A stretch of 64,000 nucleotides of DNA from contig NC_068939.1 in the NCBI RefSeq assembly GCF_016801865.2, positions 74,080,100 to 74,144,099 of the forward strand, read 5' to 3'. The position numbers and the translations under genes were made by a program. Positions within the stretch are counted from its first letter, which is position 1, and every line of letters starts with the position of its first letter. This DNA is from Culex pipiens pallens (lineage: Eukaryota > Arthropoda > Insecta > Diptera > Culicidae). The notes below the pieces were generated by a model. It ran no database searches. It worked only from the letters and a program-made list of their open reading frames with translations, and was not told the origin of the DNA. This document shows positions 1 through 10,779 of the stretch, one piece after another.

Positions 1-560
1 GATTACCTAACCAACGATGGGTTGAATGATGGTTCCGGACATCGTTTACATACATTTAAGTGAGATCCGGCTTCAAAAAAAGTACATAAATATCACTTAA
101 GTGGTCATAACTCGAGACAGGGTTGCCAGATCTCCAATGTTGTGGACTCGTTGGAAAGGTCTCTTGATTATCTAATCAACTATGGGTTGGATGATGGATC
201 CAGACATCGTTTACATGCATTTAATTTAGACCCGGCTTCAAAAAAGTACATAAATATCACTTAAGTGGCCATAACTCCAGACAGGGTTGCCAGATCTTCG
301 ATGTTGTGGACTCGTTGGAAAGGTCTCTTGATAACCTAACCAACGATGGGTCGGATGATGGATCTGGACATCGTTTACATACATTTAAGTGAGATCCGGC
401 TTCAAAAAAGTACATAAATATCACTTAAGTGATCATAACTCGAGACAGGGTTGCCAGATCTTCAATGTTGTGGACTCGTTGGAAAGGTCTCTCGATTACC
501 TAACCAACGATGGGTCGGATGATGGATCCGGACATCGTTTACATGCATATAATTGAGATC
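1..560. repeat. 164-bp tandem repeat array inside TE copy A
   Basis: About 3.4 units are visible. Each carries GGGTTGCCAGATCTTC, GGACTCGTTGGAAAGG, a GATCCGGACATCGTTTAC variant and CACTTAAGTG in the same order. The same unit with the same period recurs at 38.3-38.96 kb, so the array belongs to the element and not to the locus. Confidence 0.9.
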
Positions 561-563
561 CGG

Positions 564-651
564 ATATATCTAGATTAAATTTTCAAAAGGTCCTATCTGC
601 ATAGGAAACCCATGAGGGATAGGTTGTTTTGAAAATTTAATCTAGATATAT
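564..651. repeat. 88-bp perfect-armed hairpin insertion in TE copy A
   Basis: ATATATCTAGATTAAATTTT on the left is the reverse complement of the sequence ending at 651, and GGTCCTATC pairs imperfectly with GGATAGG. The loop is about 20 nt. The paralogous copy at 38.9 kb lacks this block, with neighbouring sequence continuing across the site, so it is a separate mini-insertion. Confidence 0.75.
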
Positions 652-799
652 GAAAACACATTTTTATACATAACTTTTGAACTACTTATCGAAACTTCAA
701 ACAATTCAATAGCGATGTATGGGACCCTAAACCAAGTCGAATGCAACTGGTTCGATCAAAATCGGTTCAGCCAGTGCTGAGAAAACTTGGCAAGATTTT

Positions 800-862
800 T
801 GAACACATACATACATACACACACACACACATACACACACACACACATACACACACACAGAC
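800..862. repeat. (CA)n / (CATA)n microsatellite
   Basis: Alternating CA and ATAC units immediately precede GACATTTGTTCAG. The same tract is present at the same place in the 39.1 kb copy, so it is part of the transposon family. Confidence 0.9.
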
Positions 863-978
863 ATTTGTTCAGTTTTCGATTCTGAGTCGATATGTATATA
901 TGAAGGTGGGTCTTCGAGCTTTTAATAAAAAGTTCATTTTTAGAGCAGGATTATAGCCTTACCTCAGTGAGGAAGGCA

Positions 979-1369
979 AAAAACTGAAATAAAACTTTAA
1001 AATTTGCATTCGGTTGATACATCAATCGGAAGATTGCAAGAAAAACTTTCAAATAAAGTTAAAGGCGAATAGTTTTGTTTAAGTTTCAATTTTTCCTGAT
1101 TTAAAAAAATATTTTCCCGATTTGTTAACTATTCCGAATCAATCCTCATATTCGGAATAGTTAACTTTACAATTTATTTTGCATCCTGATTATTCAGAAG
1201 AAATTGGAAAATTGGAAAAAATACCAAATTAACATTTTGAAGATAACGGTTGTTTTTAATGGATCATTTTATAAATCAAAGATGTTTAACTTTAAATGAA
1301 TAATTTTTTTTGTTCAAAAAACTAGTCCGAATAAAAATTCACCAAAAAAAGGGTAATACACCCAAAGTT
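979..1369. other. AT-rich intergenic sequence
   Basis: No coding frame, tandem repeat or recognisable element was seen. A-tracts and T-tracts dominate, and TTCGGAATAGTTAAC words occur in two orientations near 1127-1165. Confidence 0.6.
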
Positions 1370-1660
1370 GAAGAACGAGGGGATAGTCCTCACGAAAAGA
1401 AACGTGAGGAAAGTGCTATATTGCGAGAGTATAGTCCTCTCGCGTGTTCATTCGTTCATTGGAACAGTTCATCCTATGAGTGACTTATATGGACAAACGA
1501 CCGCCACTTAGTCACCAAACCATGGTTGCCCATACGGCAAAGGCACGGTTCAATATGCTAAAGGTCTTGGGTTCAAGTCTCGGTACCGGTACTTTTTTTT
1601 TGATAGATGAACCTTTTTTTTGAAAATGAGTAAAGTACTCTCGGTAATTTCGGGATTTAT
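1370..1660 (+). mobile_element. Probable tRNA-derived SINE or tRNA-like relic
   Basis: GGGTTCAAGTCTCGG at 1569-1583 resembles a pol III B box with T-arm. TGGTTGCCCATACGG about 45 bp upstream could be a degenerate A box. It is followed by GGTACCGGTAC and T runs (1593-1600 and 1614-1621) that would end pol III transcription. Upstream, CCTCACGAAAAGAAACGTGAGG near 1389-1410 is a short hairpin. A full cloverleaf is not convincing and no target duplication was found, so a decayed SINE is more likely than a tRNA gene. Confidence 0.4.
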
Positions 1661-2640
1661 CCTCTCCGTCCGAACACAGTAACATTTTACTACCGAATCG
1701 TGCTCTTTATCCTCTCGTATGCCGATGCCCAGTTCTGGGTGTAGCTTGAATGGCTTTGAACGTTTTCTCTGCATTTTCGCAAAACATTCTCTTTTCCGTG
1801 CACCCTTTCCCTTTGCCGCAGTCATAACGAAATTAGAGAAATTGTTCCATCGTCGATTTTCCACAACAAAACGAATGTCTTCCATTTCAACCCCTTGCAA
1901 CAGCACCAGTCCAGAAATTGTTTTCGAGCAGATCTCTTCGAAAAGACAAAAGAAGGGCAACTTGTTGTCTGCCTTAAGATCTTCTGCCCTCCCTCCCATT
2001 TGGACCCACGATGGCTGGCACATTTTGGTCACCAGGGCTCATCACACTCACACAGAACGAGTCGTTGTCACACATAAAAATGAATGAGAATGTTAATTCG
2101 TGCAAACTGTCAAGTTTAATGGGCCGATCACGACGGAACACGACACGAGATCTGTGCAGAGTACGCGCCAGAGCAATTGTCGTCGTCGTCGTCGTTTGGG
2201 AGCTGTTGGTGGGTGAAATTGAAAATCCGCCCCTCCCTTCCCCACACGACCAATTTTCCTTCGTCCATCAGAAAGCTCGTTGAACCTGCCGGTGGTAGTT
2301 TTAACTGGGTAAAAAGTCATTTTCTTTTTAGGGTTACGCATGCTTGGCTTTGAATTGCCACCGATTGAGTTGCGTTTTGCAGGGATTTGTAACTTTTGAT
2401 CTGGCAAAATCCGAATCACATGCAATTGAGGGTGTGGTGGGCGGTAGCCAACTCTTTGTCAGACAGACTCCTACGTATGTAGTAGATGTTCAGCACAAAT
2501 TTAGATTGGTTTGCGATTGTGATTTTGTTTTGACTCATCGCCGTAAACAATTGGGCATGAAGGTGGCAGCTGCTGGTGCAAATGTTTGACCGGCACACAA
2601 ACATGGGGAATCGTGGCCTACAAGTGGTGAGAGATTGGTG
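1661..2640. other. GC-richer unique sequence, no gene recognised
   Basis: This stretch is less AT-rich than its surroundings and contains several overlapping 80-160 aa frames on both strands. None has a recognisable domain. The longest minus frame ends in RDLNPRPLAY, which is the antisense reading of the tRNA-like T-arm. (GTC)n at 2178-2194 and GC-rich tracts near 2225-2250 are the only simple features. Confidence 0.5.
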
Positions 2641-3008
2641 ATTTTTGTTTTCGATGAATGTGCATTTTATGATGCCTTGCATCTCGAAATTGTTTGAGAT
2701 ATTGCTGTACAATTTTTATTTAATTTTTTACCTCCTTTCTCGATTTGTTTGGACCACACAACAGGAATAGAAGTATTTTGTTTTTTGTTGTTTTTTTTTT
2801 GTTTCTTCGTTTTTATTTATACTAATCTAGAAATCGCATGTTAAACATACAGAAAGCTTAAAAAAATAAAATTTGTGGTGTTTCTTGGAAGAAATAATTT
2901 GACTCGTATTTTTTACCATTAGGGTGACCTAAAAAAAGACATTTAAAAAAAATCATTACATTACGGCATTTCAATTGGTTTCAGCTATCATAGAGGAAAT
3001 AAATAAAT
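2641..3008. other. AT-rich intergenic sequence
   Basis: Poly-T tracts near 2780-2815 and A-rich tracts; nothing else seen. Confidence 0.6.
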
Positions 3009-3100
3009 CAAGCAAAACAATGTAAATGGGCCACAGCCGAAGTTTAACAAACAGTCTTTGTTTACACTTCGGTTTTGGCCTATTTACATTGTTTTGCTTG
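3009..3100. repeat. 92-bp hairpin with 35-nt arms
   Basis: CAAGCAAAACAATGTAAATG at 3009 pairs with CATTGTTTTGCTTG ending at 3100, and the pairing continues inward through GGGCCA/GGCC and CCGAAGT/ACTTCGG with a few mismatches around a loop of about 20 nt. It could be a small MITE or a transcribed hairpin. No second copy was seen in the window. Confidence 0.7.
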
Positions 3101-5837
3101 AAATCCTAAAGTTTGTTTCCTAGAAGTTTGTTGTAGACAGTTTAATTGATTTTTCAGCCTCAAAATAATAAAATTTCAATTTTCATTTATTTATTATCAT
3201 TTTTTCATCAAAGTAATGTAAATTAAAGTTTCGATTTTTATTTAACTTTATACAAAAAGTTGCTCGAAATTCGCTGAAAAAAAAATTAAAATTGTTATAA
3301 TCTGGCACAAATAAATATTAATTTTTATTCTGGCTGGCACTTGTAAAATCTGGAATTTCAAGATTCAACTCTGACGAGAATAAACATCTTCACTGAATCT
3401 GCTATAACTTCGAAATTTGGTGACGTATAGGTTTATTGGGTACTAAAAGTTTCGTTTTCAATAACACAAGTTTTAGTACCGATCGGACATTTTGTTTCGA
3501 ATCATGTTGTTTTCAAGGGGAACTGCTGTATACTATAGTACTGCTGTGAAAATTAAATGAATAAAATACCATCAATAAGGTGCCATTTTTGTTGAAGTTT
3601 GCTATTGATTTTCCACCGATTCGAGAAAGTTTTTAAACTTCACAGATTTTACATTTTTTGAGGTGTTCGCGAGATTTCGAAAATTCACTACAACAACCTA
3701 TGACCAAAGCAGCCATTTTGTGTCATTGATTCAACGATACATGCTCCATACAATTTGGGCAGCCGTCCATACAAAATTATTACGTGAATATTCAGAAAAT
3801 CTGTATCATTTAAAGGAATTTTGATACCTTCGGAAGATTTGTAAATAAATTGTGGACGGAAAAATTAAATGTTCCGTATTCCTTATTTTTAATTTTTTTG
3901 ATATGTTTTAGGAGACAAAAACCAGATTTTTTGAGTCATAGAGAACTGGGTGCTGAATAGTGGTTCGCAAAAACCTCAATTTTGAACTGTCAAAGTGGAA
4001 CCAATTTACTGCTCGCCAAAAGTAGAGCGTATTGTTATCGATCATTAAAAATTGTTTTTTTTTTTTTTTCAAGAATGAAAAATGTGTGTCTTCTGAGGAC
4101 CTCGATTTGGTCAAGAAATCTTATGATAGTTGAAGGGAGATCGCCTTATTTTTATAATTATGAATGGAGGTTGTTTATGGATTCGATGCTGTTGTATCCA
4201 TCCAGAAGCTGTCTTTATTGTTTGATTCCGTTTAAAAACCTGGTTTAGTAAAAATCTTCTCTGCTTGTTGGGTCGGCTTCGCTTGAATTAGCAATGTTTT
4301 TTCGCTGGACCAGGAAGAGTTGCAGCATTCCAAAATCAGCCAGGGGCACAGAATGAAACTGTCGCCGCAGTTCTTCGTCACCAGTAAAATAGAAAAATAT
4401 CTTCTAACCGATCGAAACGCGACAATTTTCTAGCAAAAAAAATATCAAAACTAGATAAAATAAAACACATACTATATATACTGATTATAAAACATCTCAT
4501 TTACCAGTAAGAAAAAAGTCATGCTTGTGTTTGAACAGCCTCCTACTTTGTAGATGTAAACAAAGTAGGATCATTCAAAAATCACGTAACGCATTCTCTA
4601 TATTCATCACCCAGATGGAGAAGTACGGGCAAAAAATTTGCCACCGAGGTGTTTTTTTGTTTTTGAAAGAAATTTAGTTTTTGACACAAATATCATACCC
4701 AAAAATCGAACTGGAAATGATCGAAGTAGCTATTTCTAATGGTTACTTATATGCATGATTTTGAAAAAAAATTAAGGATTTCAAAGAATAAATTTTGCTG
4801 AAAATATCAGTGTAATTTGTGACACTCAACTCAAATTTCTGGTTTTATAAAATGCTGTTGTTGGTCAATCGCTGCCATCAATATCCTAAATGAGAAAAGA
4901 ATTAATTTCACTGTTTAAAGAATTTGAAAAATACTAAAATTTCTTGAATAGTATGCAATCAAGAGTTAATTGGAATTTTTTTTTACATAAATGCTCACTC
5001 AACCAGTCAATCATTAACATTGATTTCATCCAGTTTTTGAAAAAAAATCTCATTACCCAAAAAAAAAATCGATGATCCAATATCAAATTCAAAACCATCA
5101 AGATAAGCGATTTGGTGAATTGGAAGTTGCATACAATTTTCCGTATTTTTTTTCAAATAAACTCTTAGCTTCATTGCAAGAATTCAAGAATTTTTCTAAA
5201 TTGAGTATCTGGAATACTCTAGAGTTTGAACAATTTATGAAGATAATTTTGTTGGTATATTTTGGAAAGGTTCGAACAATTGACGATTTTCAATGTTTAT
5301 AATTAAACTTGCGTTTAACTTTTTGCTATTTTCTATATATTTATATTTATTTTTTATTTTTCTTTAGTTTTGATGTCAGGTCCTATAATTTCAGAGGGCA
5401 GATAAAATTAGTCTCTTTTTAAATGTCAGTCGAGAATTTAAAAGTTATAATTGAATCAGAACGTTTTATTTGTTTCTAAATCAGAACATTATTTTATTTG
5501 AGATATTGGCACAAAAAAATGTTTTTGTGGATAATTTGAAAGACATAGGGCAGCAAATATCAAAAAAGGTTAAAGCTGCCAGAAATAAATGAGTTAACAA
5601 CAACAACATTACAAAAAGAAAAAGACCAATCTTCAATGTTTTTAGACGAATTTACGGTTAGTTTTTTCAGCTCTCAACTTTGGACATTCTGTTTTAAAAC
5701 TTGAAAACTGAAGAATTTTTTTCATAACTAAACATTAAGCCGATGTATTTTGAGTGAACTTTTTTTATATTTTTGAACAGTTGATTTCGACTGCAAATTG
5801 CAAAAAGAGGCATTTTGTTATGCTCTTGAACTCTGGA
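3101..5837. other. AT-rich sequence with decayed FB2-type relic
   Basis: No gene was seen. At about 3705-3840 the string CAGCCATTTTGTGTCATTGA, CCATACAA, TTGGGCAGCCGTCCATACAA and TTTAAAGGAATTTTGATACC matches, degenerately and in order, the outer arm of the FB2 foldbacks at 10.8 and 33.7 kb. A short hairpin, CCTACTTTGT...ACAAAGTAGG, is at about 4542-4570. Confidence 0.5.
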
Positions 5838-5937
5838 TTTTTTGCTTTATGGGTGTTTTTGAAACCGCCTTGAGTCAGGGGTATTAAAAAAATCCAAAAA
5901 GCAAATACTGAAAATTTGGTTTATTGGACCTTTTAAA
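5838..5937. repeat. Decayed copy of the 54.9-kb hairpin family
   Basis: TGCTTTATGGGTGTTTTTG, CGCCTTGAGTCAGGGGT and GAAAATTTGGTTTATTG occur in the same order as in the hairpin at 54945-55088. The palindrome is less perfect here. Confidence 0.6.
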
Positions 5938-6240
5938 AAAAAAACTGCAGAACTATTAAAACATAACTTATTCATATAATAATTACATTTCGGTTGCATA
6001 TTTTGCCCATTATTCTGTAAAGCTTAGAAAACGGAAATGCAGTCAAGGCAACCCAGCAGGAAGAGTAGCAGCTGGAAGAAGGGATTCTGATGAAGGCCGA
6101 AGGAGAGAAGTAGGCCGAAATGTAAGAAAAAACGTTTAAAAATTGTGTTCATATTCGCCGAAAAATATTAATCTAAACAAAGAAAGTAAAAATAATCGGC
6201 AAACAAAAATAGAAAAATAAATGTATCAAAAACGATAGCT

Positions 6241-6532
6241 ACAATTGTGCCGAAGACACCAAATCGATCAGAAAATTCCATTCCAAGATTTAGATTTTCG
6301 TCAAAATTGTATGGAGATTTGACGCGAAATAGCTACATTGGTCATCGAGATGCCCTCCTCAAAGTTTTAGGCAAATCAAAAAATAGTAAAAGAGTAAATT
6401 TCCGTTGTTTTAGTGAAAGTGCACATGCACAGACAATTTGATTCTGAGTCGTGGAGGTTGGTCTAGGAGCTCGTATTAAGGAGTTCATTTTCGAATGATT
6501 TTATAGCTTTTCCTCAGTAAGGTGAGGAAGGC
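6241..6532. mobile_element. FB2-type relic joined to TE end (copy D)
   Basis: GAAGACACCAAATCGATCAG at 6251 is the FB2 arm word. After about 170 bp the sequence passes into CAGACAATTTGATTCTGAGTC and closes with GGTGAGGAAGGCA at about 6521-6532, the right end of the same TIR family as copies A-C. Only the right-terminal 115 bp or so of that family is present. Confidence 0.55.
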
Positions 6533-7702
6533 AAAAAAATAAGAGAATTTGATCAGAAGAGAACATTAGTTTTGATAAAAAAAATGGTCTGAAATGAAAA
6601 AAAAATCACTATAAATCGAAAATTCAATTGATACCACGCATCTTCCATGAACATTCTCTCTTGGTGTAACCTCTATTTGGGAGTCTAGTCTCGGAAAATG
6701 TATTAATTGAATGACTAAACATAAATTGGACCACTTTGACGCGGTAAGCTGGAAGTCACTTTGAAATTCAAACACCCGTGCAGCGTTTGGACAGCAGAGC
6801 AGCAAAGCAGGTGAAGTTGTTTGCTCTGTTCAATCTGTTTGTTTGCCACCACCGTCACTGCTCTTGCTATGGGGTTGTGTTCTTTTTCTTTTTCTGGAGT
6901 GTTTTTTTTAAATAATTAAAAATAACCATGAAAAAAATATTTGTTAACAGAATTTCTCGATTTTTCAAAATAGAAAACCTTACAAAATATATGAATTGGC
7001 CCTCATGAAAAGTTTTACCAGAGTTGAGGTAAAGCCCAAAGGCCCAACCAACTGCGGAGATGGGACCACACCACCGGTCCAGATACGTCTCGGAGAGCTT
7101 ATACGGCAGCGATTAGGTGCGATTTATGGAAGTCGTGTACGGTCGGTTAGCAGCCACTGTCAAATTGAAACATAAATTCAAAGAGATCGGTAGCATCAGT
7201 ATCAGCAGCAGCAGACGGAATAGGTGCTAAAGAGTGTGTGTTGTGCTGGACTTTAGATAAGGTGGAGGGGTTTGTGACTTGGAAAGTGGTTCAAGCCTGG
7301 TGGGATGCTAATGAAAGGTTTAAGGGATCGTTTAAATATTACGTAGCAGGAAATGTTCAAGCATTTGTAGTCACCCATCCTACATGAAACAAATTTTTGA
7401 TACAAATTAAATTTACATTTTTAAAGCATGATCCATAGATCAACCTTTACACTTCTTCAAAGTGTTACGTGAAATATGAACGATCCTTGTGGGAATTTTC
7501 CGTACACTTCATAGTAACTACTCTAATGTTTAGAGTCTTAAAAAAAAACAAAGAAAATGATTTTTTGACTACTTAGTAAAAATTTGGTTGACTAAACTTA
7601 CAAATTCCAATTCAAAATTGAAGTTTGAAACAAAAAAAAAAAACAAAACTGGTCTTCAGTATCTCTAGAACCATCATCAGTTTGCCGTTTGAAGCATATT
7701 GA
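6533..7702. other. Mixed unique sequence
   Basis: No gene was recognised. About 7020-7330 is GC-richer, with CAGCAGCAGCAG near 7204-7216, and is not repeated elsewhere in the window. The rest is AT-rich. Confidence 0.5.
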
Positions 7703-8229
7703 ATATCGACGTCGTCGTGCTATCTTGTCGCACCCGCCATTTTGACGTTCCGAGAAAAACGCGTTTTAATGTTTGACCTTGAATATAGAAAAACGAGAGC
7801 ACGCAATGTAAACAATAACAAACACGTTTTGTTTGGCTGACCATTCTGTGCATTGTCCCAAAGTTTGGTTGAAGTTGGTTGCTGGAGTCCCGAGTTATAA
7901 TTACAAATGTTTACGGTAGTCTAGCTTGTACGTGCGACAAACGCATCCTGACTTTCCAGGCCTGAAATCCCTTTGGTCTTTTGTCGCACTTACATCAATT
8001 TTCATGGAGTGACAAAATAGCACGACAAGATTGAAACTACTTTCATAAGTAAAGTGACAAAAATGCACGGAGTTTTTTCGGTTTTTGTTGAATATCTCAG
8101 GATTAAAATCGAAATTTGGGGATCTGTGAAGGTCAAAAGGTGAGGCTTTGTGAGCTGCACAAAATGGCGTTCTTAACTCAATTTGGCCCAAAATGCACGT
8201 ACGACAAGTTAGCACGATGGCGACGATAT
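7703..8229. mobile_element. Non-autonomous element with imperfect 30-bp TIRs
   Basis: ATATCGACGTCGTCGTGCTA at 7703 is inverted with about five mismatches at the right end, TAGCACGATGGCGACGATAT at 8210-8229. CTTGTCG/CGACAAG continue the pairing. CGACAA and TGTCGC words recur inside. No transposase frame; the 143-aa minus frame across it has no recognisable domain. Target duplication not resolved. Confidence 0.5.
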
Positions 8230-8314
8230 GTAGATTGCGTCGGAAAACCACATGTTGGACCACAAGAAGCACAACGACGACACTAAACGGTCCATCCCTT
8301 CGAAGCAAAAGCCT

Positions 8315-8481
8315 GCACTGAAAAAAATTCAAACGTTAACTTTATTTAAAGTTGATGTTTGTTTCTGTCACTTTTCTTAAAAAAAGGCATAAATTACATT
8401 AATAATAAAATATTTAAAAAAAAACAAGACAAATTTGTCAACTTACGTCAAAAATTAAAATCTAGTATTTTTTGACAGTGC
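8315..8481. mobile_element. Possible small MITE (GCACTG termini)
   Basis: GCACTGAAAAAAATT at 8315 and ATTTTTTGACAGTGC ending at 8481 form short imperfect inverted ends around 140 bp of A/T-rich sequence. Only the ends support this. Confidence 0.35.
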
Positions 8482-9684
8482 GTAACTTGAACGATACAGT
8501 TAACAGTCGGTGGGGTGGTTCCGTCCATAATCGATGGGGAGGACACCCTTTTCACGAGAGGGGGGGGCGGGGGCTTATATTTGGTCTGATAACGTCGAAC
8601 AGCTCAGAAGCAGACGGTTGCCGGCAAAGTTGAACGAGAAAAGGGTCCCCCTTTTGGTTCAGACAAAAAAAAAAGAGGAAAACAATTTTAGGAAAGGTGC
8701 AAAATTTGTGCTTGCGTGGGTGGTTTTGTAATTGACTTTGGGATTGTGTGAGTGTGTGTGTGTGGAAATTTGTGCTTGGAAGGTGATTTTAGAACTGATT
8801 GTTTTGGGAAAAGTTTTTATAATGATGATGATGAGATTTTTGATGATAAGGGAGCATCAAATTACGGAGCGCAATTAAATTTTCTCATGATTAGTATGAT
8901 GGAATTAAGTTTGTAGCTGGTTTTTGCTCTGAAGAAATCTTTCAAACTCATTCTCAGCTACCTTTTCCTTTGAAGGACCTTTCGATAAAAAGAAAACTCC
9001 CCCTCCTCCAGTAAATCACACCAAATTGACGCTAATAATCTCGTTATTTGCAAACATTTCTCGCAAATGCTCCAATTCACTGCTTCGCCCAGTCAGTCAG
9101 AATTGAAGCGTCGCGACGCCCCCACCCACCAAAAGGGAAAATGCAGCACATAAAAAAGCATAAACTAAACGAATGGCGACAGTGATTAAGGGAGGAGCGC
9201 CACCACAGCCCCAGAATGTTGATTTGTGGTGCGAACGTGATTTACTTGCAGTCGCTTCGTCTTTCGCTGGCAACACTGCCGAGGCAAGATTGGCTTACGT
9301 GCTGAATAAAAAAAAAAGATTGATTTTTCCTTTCCCAGCTAACGACGCCACCAAAGTGGGTGGTGGTCGTCGCGCAAGGACGAAAGTGCATCAACGGTGG
9401 GTGTGTTTGTGTGTCGCTGTCCCTCGTTTGCAACTTGATAACAAAGTTTATTTGCTGCACTAGGACGAGGACAGAAAACACTGCGCGAAAAAATGGCACT
9501 CGCATTTATTATTATTTCGTTTGGACGTGCCTGGAAGCAGAAGCAGCGGCGTTTGGAAATAATGTTGTGAAATGCTGCGACGGAGTTTTCGTTTATGCAC
9601 TTACTACTTTTTTGCTTTGAATGAAGTCAACGCGAATGAAAATTGTTATTGATTTGATTTGTGAGAAAACAATACGCTATTCAG
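8482..9684. other. GC-richer unique sequence
   Basis: Sequence is less repetitive than its neighbours, with a G-rich run near 8559-8572, (GT)n near 8748-8762 and repeated GATGAT near 8824-8835. Overlapping 65-96 aa frames occur on both strands without any recognisable domain. It may be intron or intergenic DNA. Confidence 0.5.
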
Positions 9685-10425
9685 TTAACACTCAAACGCT
9701 CGAGTAGTCATTTGACCCCTATTTTTTTTCTTAAAAATCTCATAACTTTTGATAGAATTGACCAATTTGGATGCTTCCGAGTGCAAAAGATCCAGATTTG
9801 TCTATATTTTCAACTGTCAGACGGAGAACAAATGTGGTCCATTTTTACCGGAGATATTCCGGATTCTGTTGGGGTACCTCGGCCCTCCTAAATGGATATT
9901 TGGCCAATATAATAAAAACTTTTCAACAGAATAAAATCGGAAATGATGCAAAACTTCAAGGAATCATCCTAAAACATCATCCTGCATAGATACATGACAT
10001 GCTGAAGACTTTCGGGCACCGAAACAGGTTCCAACCGGAAACGGTTCACTGAGCTGATGTCAATTGTTGCCCAACTGGAACCGGCTCCGCTGCCCCGTAG
10101 GATTTAACCATGTCAATTATTTTTACAGGATGATGTATTAGGATGATGCCTTGTAGTTTTGCATCATTTCCGAAATTTTTCTGTTGAAAAGTTTTTATTA
10201 CATTGGCCAAATACCCATATATAAGGGCCGAGGTACCCCAACAGAATCCGGAATATCTCCGGTAAAAATGGACCACATTTGTCCCCCATCTGGCAGTTCA
10301 AAATATAGACAAATCTGGATCTTTTGCAACCGAAAGCATCTAAATTGATCAATTCTATCAAAAGTTATGGGATTTCTAAGAAAAAAAATAGGGGTCAAAT
10401 GACTACCCGAGCGTTTGAGTGTTAA
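9685..10425. mobile_element. TTAA-flanked foldback element FB3
   Basis: TTAA followed by CACTCAAACGCTCG opens the element, and CGAGCGTTTGAGTGTTAA closes it, so both outer borders carry TTAA. The arms are about 300 bp each and nearly perfect inverted copies, sharing for example GTCATTTGACCCCTATT, CAGATTTGTCTATATTTT and GGAGATATTCCGGATTCTG. A non-palindromic spacer of about 140 bp lies near 9990-10130. TTAA duplication is the piggyBac-type target site and TTAA MITEs are known in mosquitoes; attribution to piggyBac is inference. The four short frames in the arms are mirror readings of the palindrome. Confidence 0.8.
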
Positions 10426-10779
10426 TAAAATGTGTCTTGGTATAATGTGTGAATGTGTGAGACTTCAATTATAGAATTTGTAAAAATTACTTCTTGATCG
10501 AGAACATTGTTGACATTGTTTTCAAAATATAGCCACTGAAAGATTAAATTTTTCAGAATTTTTTTAATTCAGGTTTTTGAAATGATTTCCATGATTGTTC
10601 ATTTGTGATTTTTTTTAAAGTTGAGATAATTTCTAATTAAATTGCTTAAGAGACATTGAAGATTTGATTTCTGGTGAAATACAGTGAATCATCCAACCAG
10701 CTTTTTATTTGCTTGTACCAATTTCTCAGAAATAATTGTTTTTTGATGTTGATTCCAAATTTTGAAAACATCACAACAT
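10426..10779. other. AT-rich spacer
   Basis: Nothing recognised between the two foldback elements. Confidence 0.6.

Larger units (their letters stand above)
1..978 (+). mobile_element. TIR transposon copy A with internal 164-bp tandem units (truncated by window start)
   Basis: The right end is GTGAGGAAGGCA near 967-978, the inverse of the TGCCTTCCTCAC that opens the homologous copies at 38.1 and 58.7 kb. The left half is a tandem array whose marker word GATTACCTAACCAACG (with variants) recurs at 1, 166, 330 and 494, a spacing of 164-165 bp. Right of the array is a conserved non-coding tail with a CA-rich tract (about 806-860) and the word GATTCTGAGTCGATATG. No transposase frame is present, so this is a non-autonomous element. 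The family is recognised from copy-to-copy comparison within the window; the superfamily is not identified. Confidence 0.75.

Noticed and set aside
1..560. CRISPR-like array from regular 164-bp spacing
   Set aside because: Units are contiguous tandem copies with no unique spacers, within a eukaryotic transposon.
1550..2032. 160-aa minus frame ending RDLNPRPLAY
   Set aside because: The end is the antisense of a tRNA-like T-arm; the rest has no domain and an overlapping plus frame is as long.
4542..4570. Short hairpin CCTACTTTGT/ACAAAGTAGG as an RNA gene
   Set aside because: Stem of only 10 bp in AT-rich DNA, expected by chance or relic decay.
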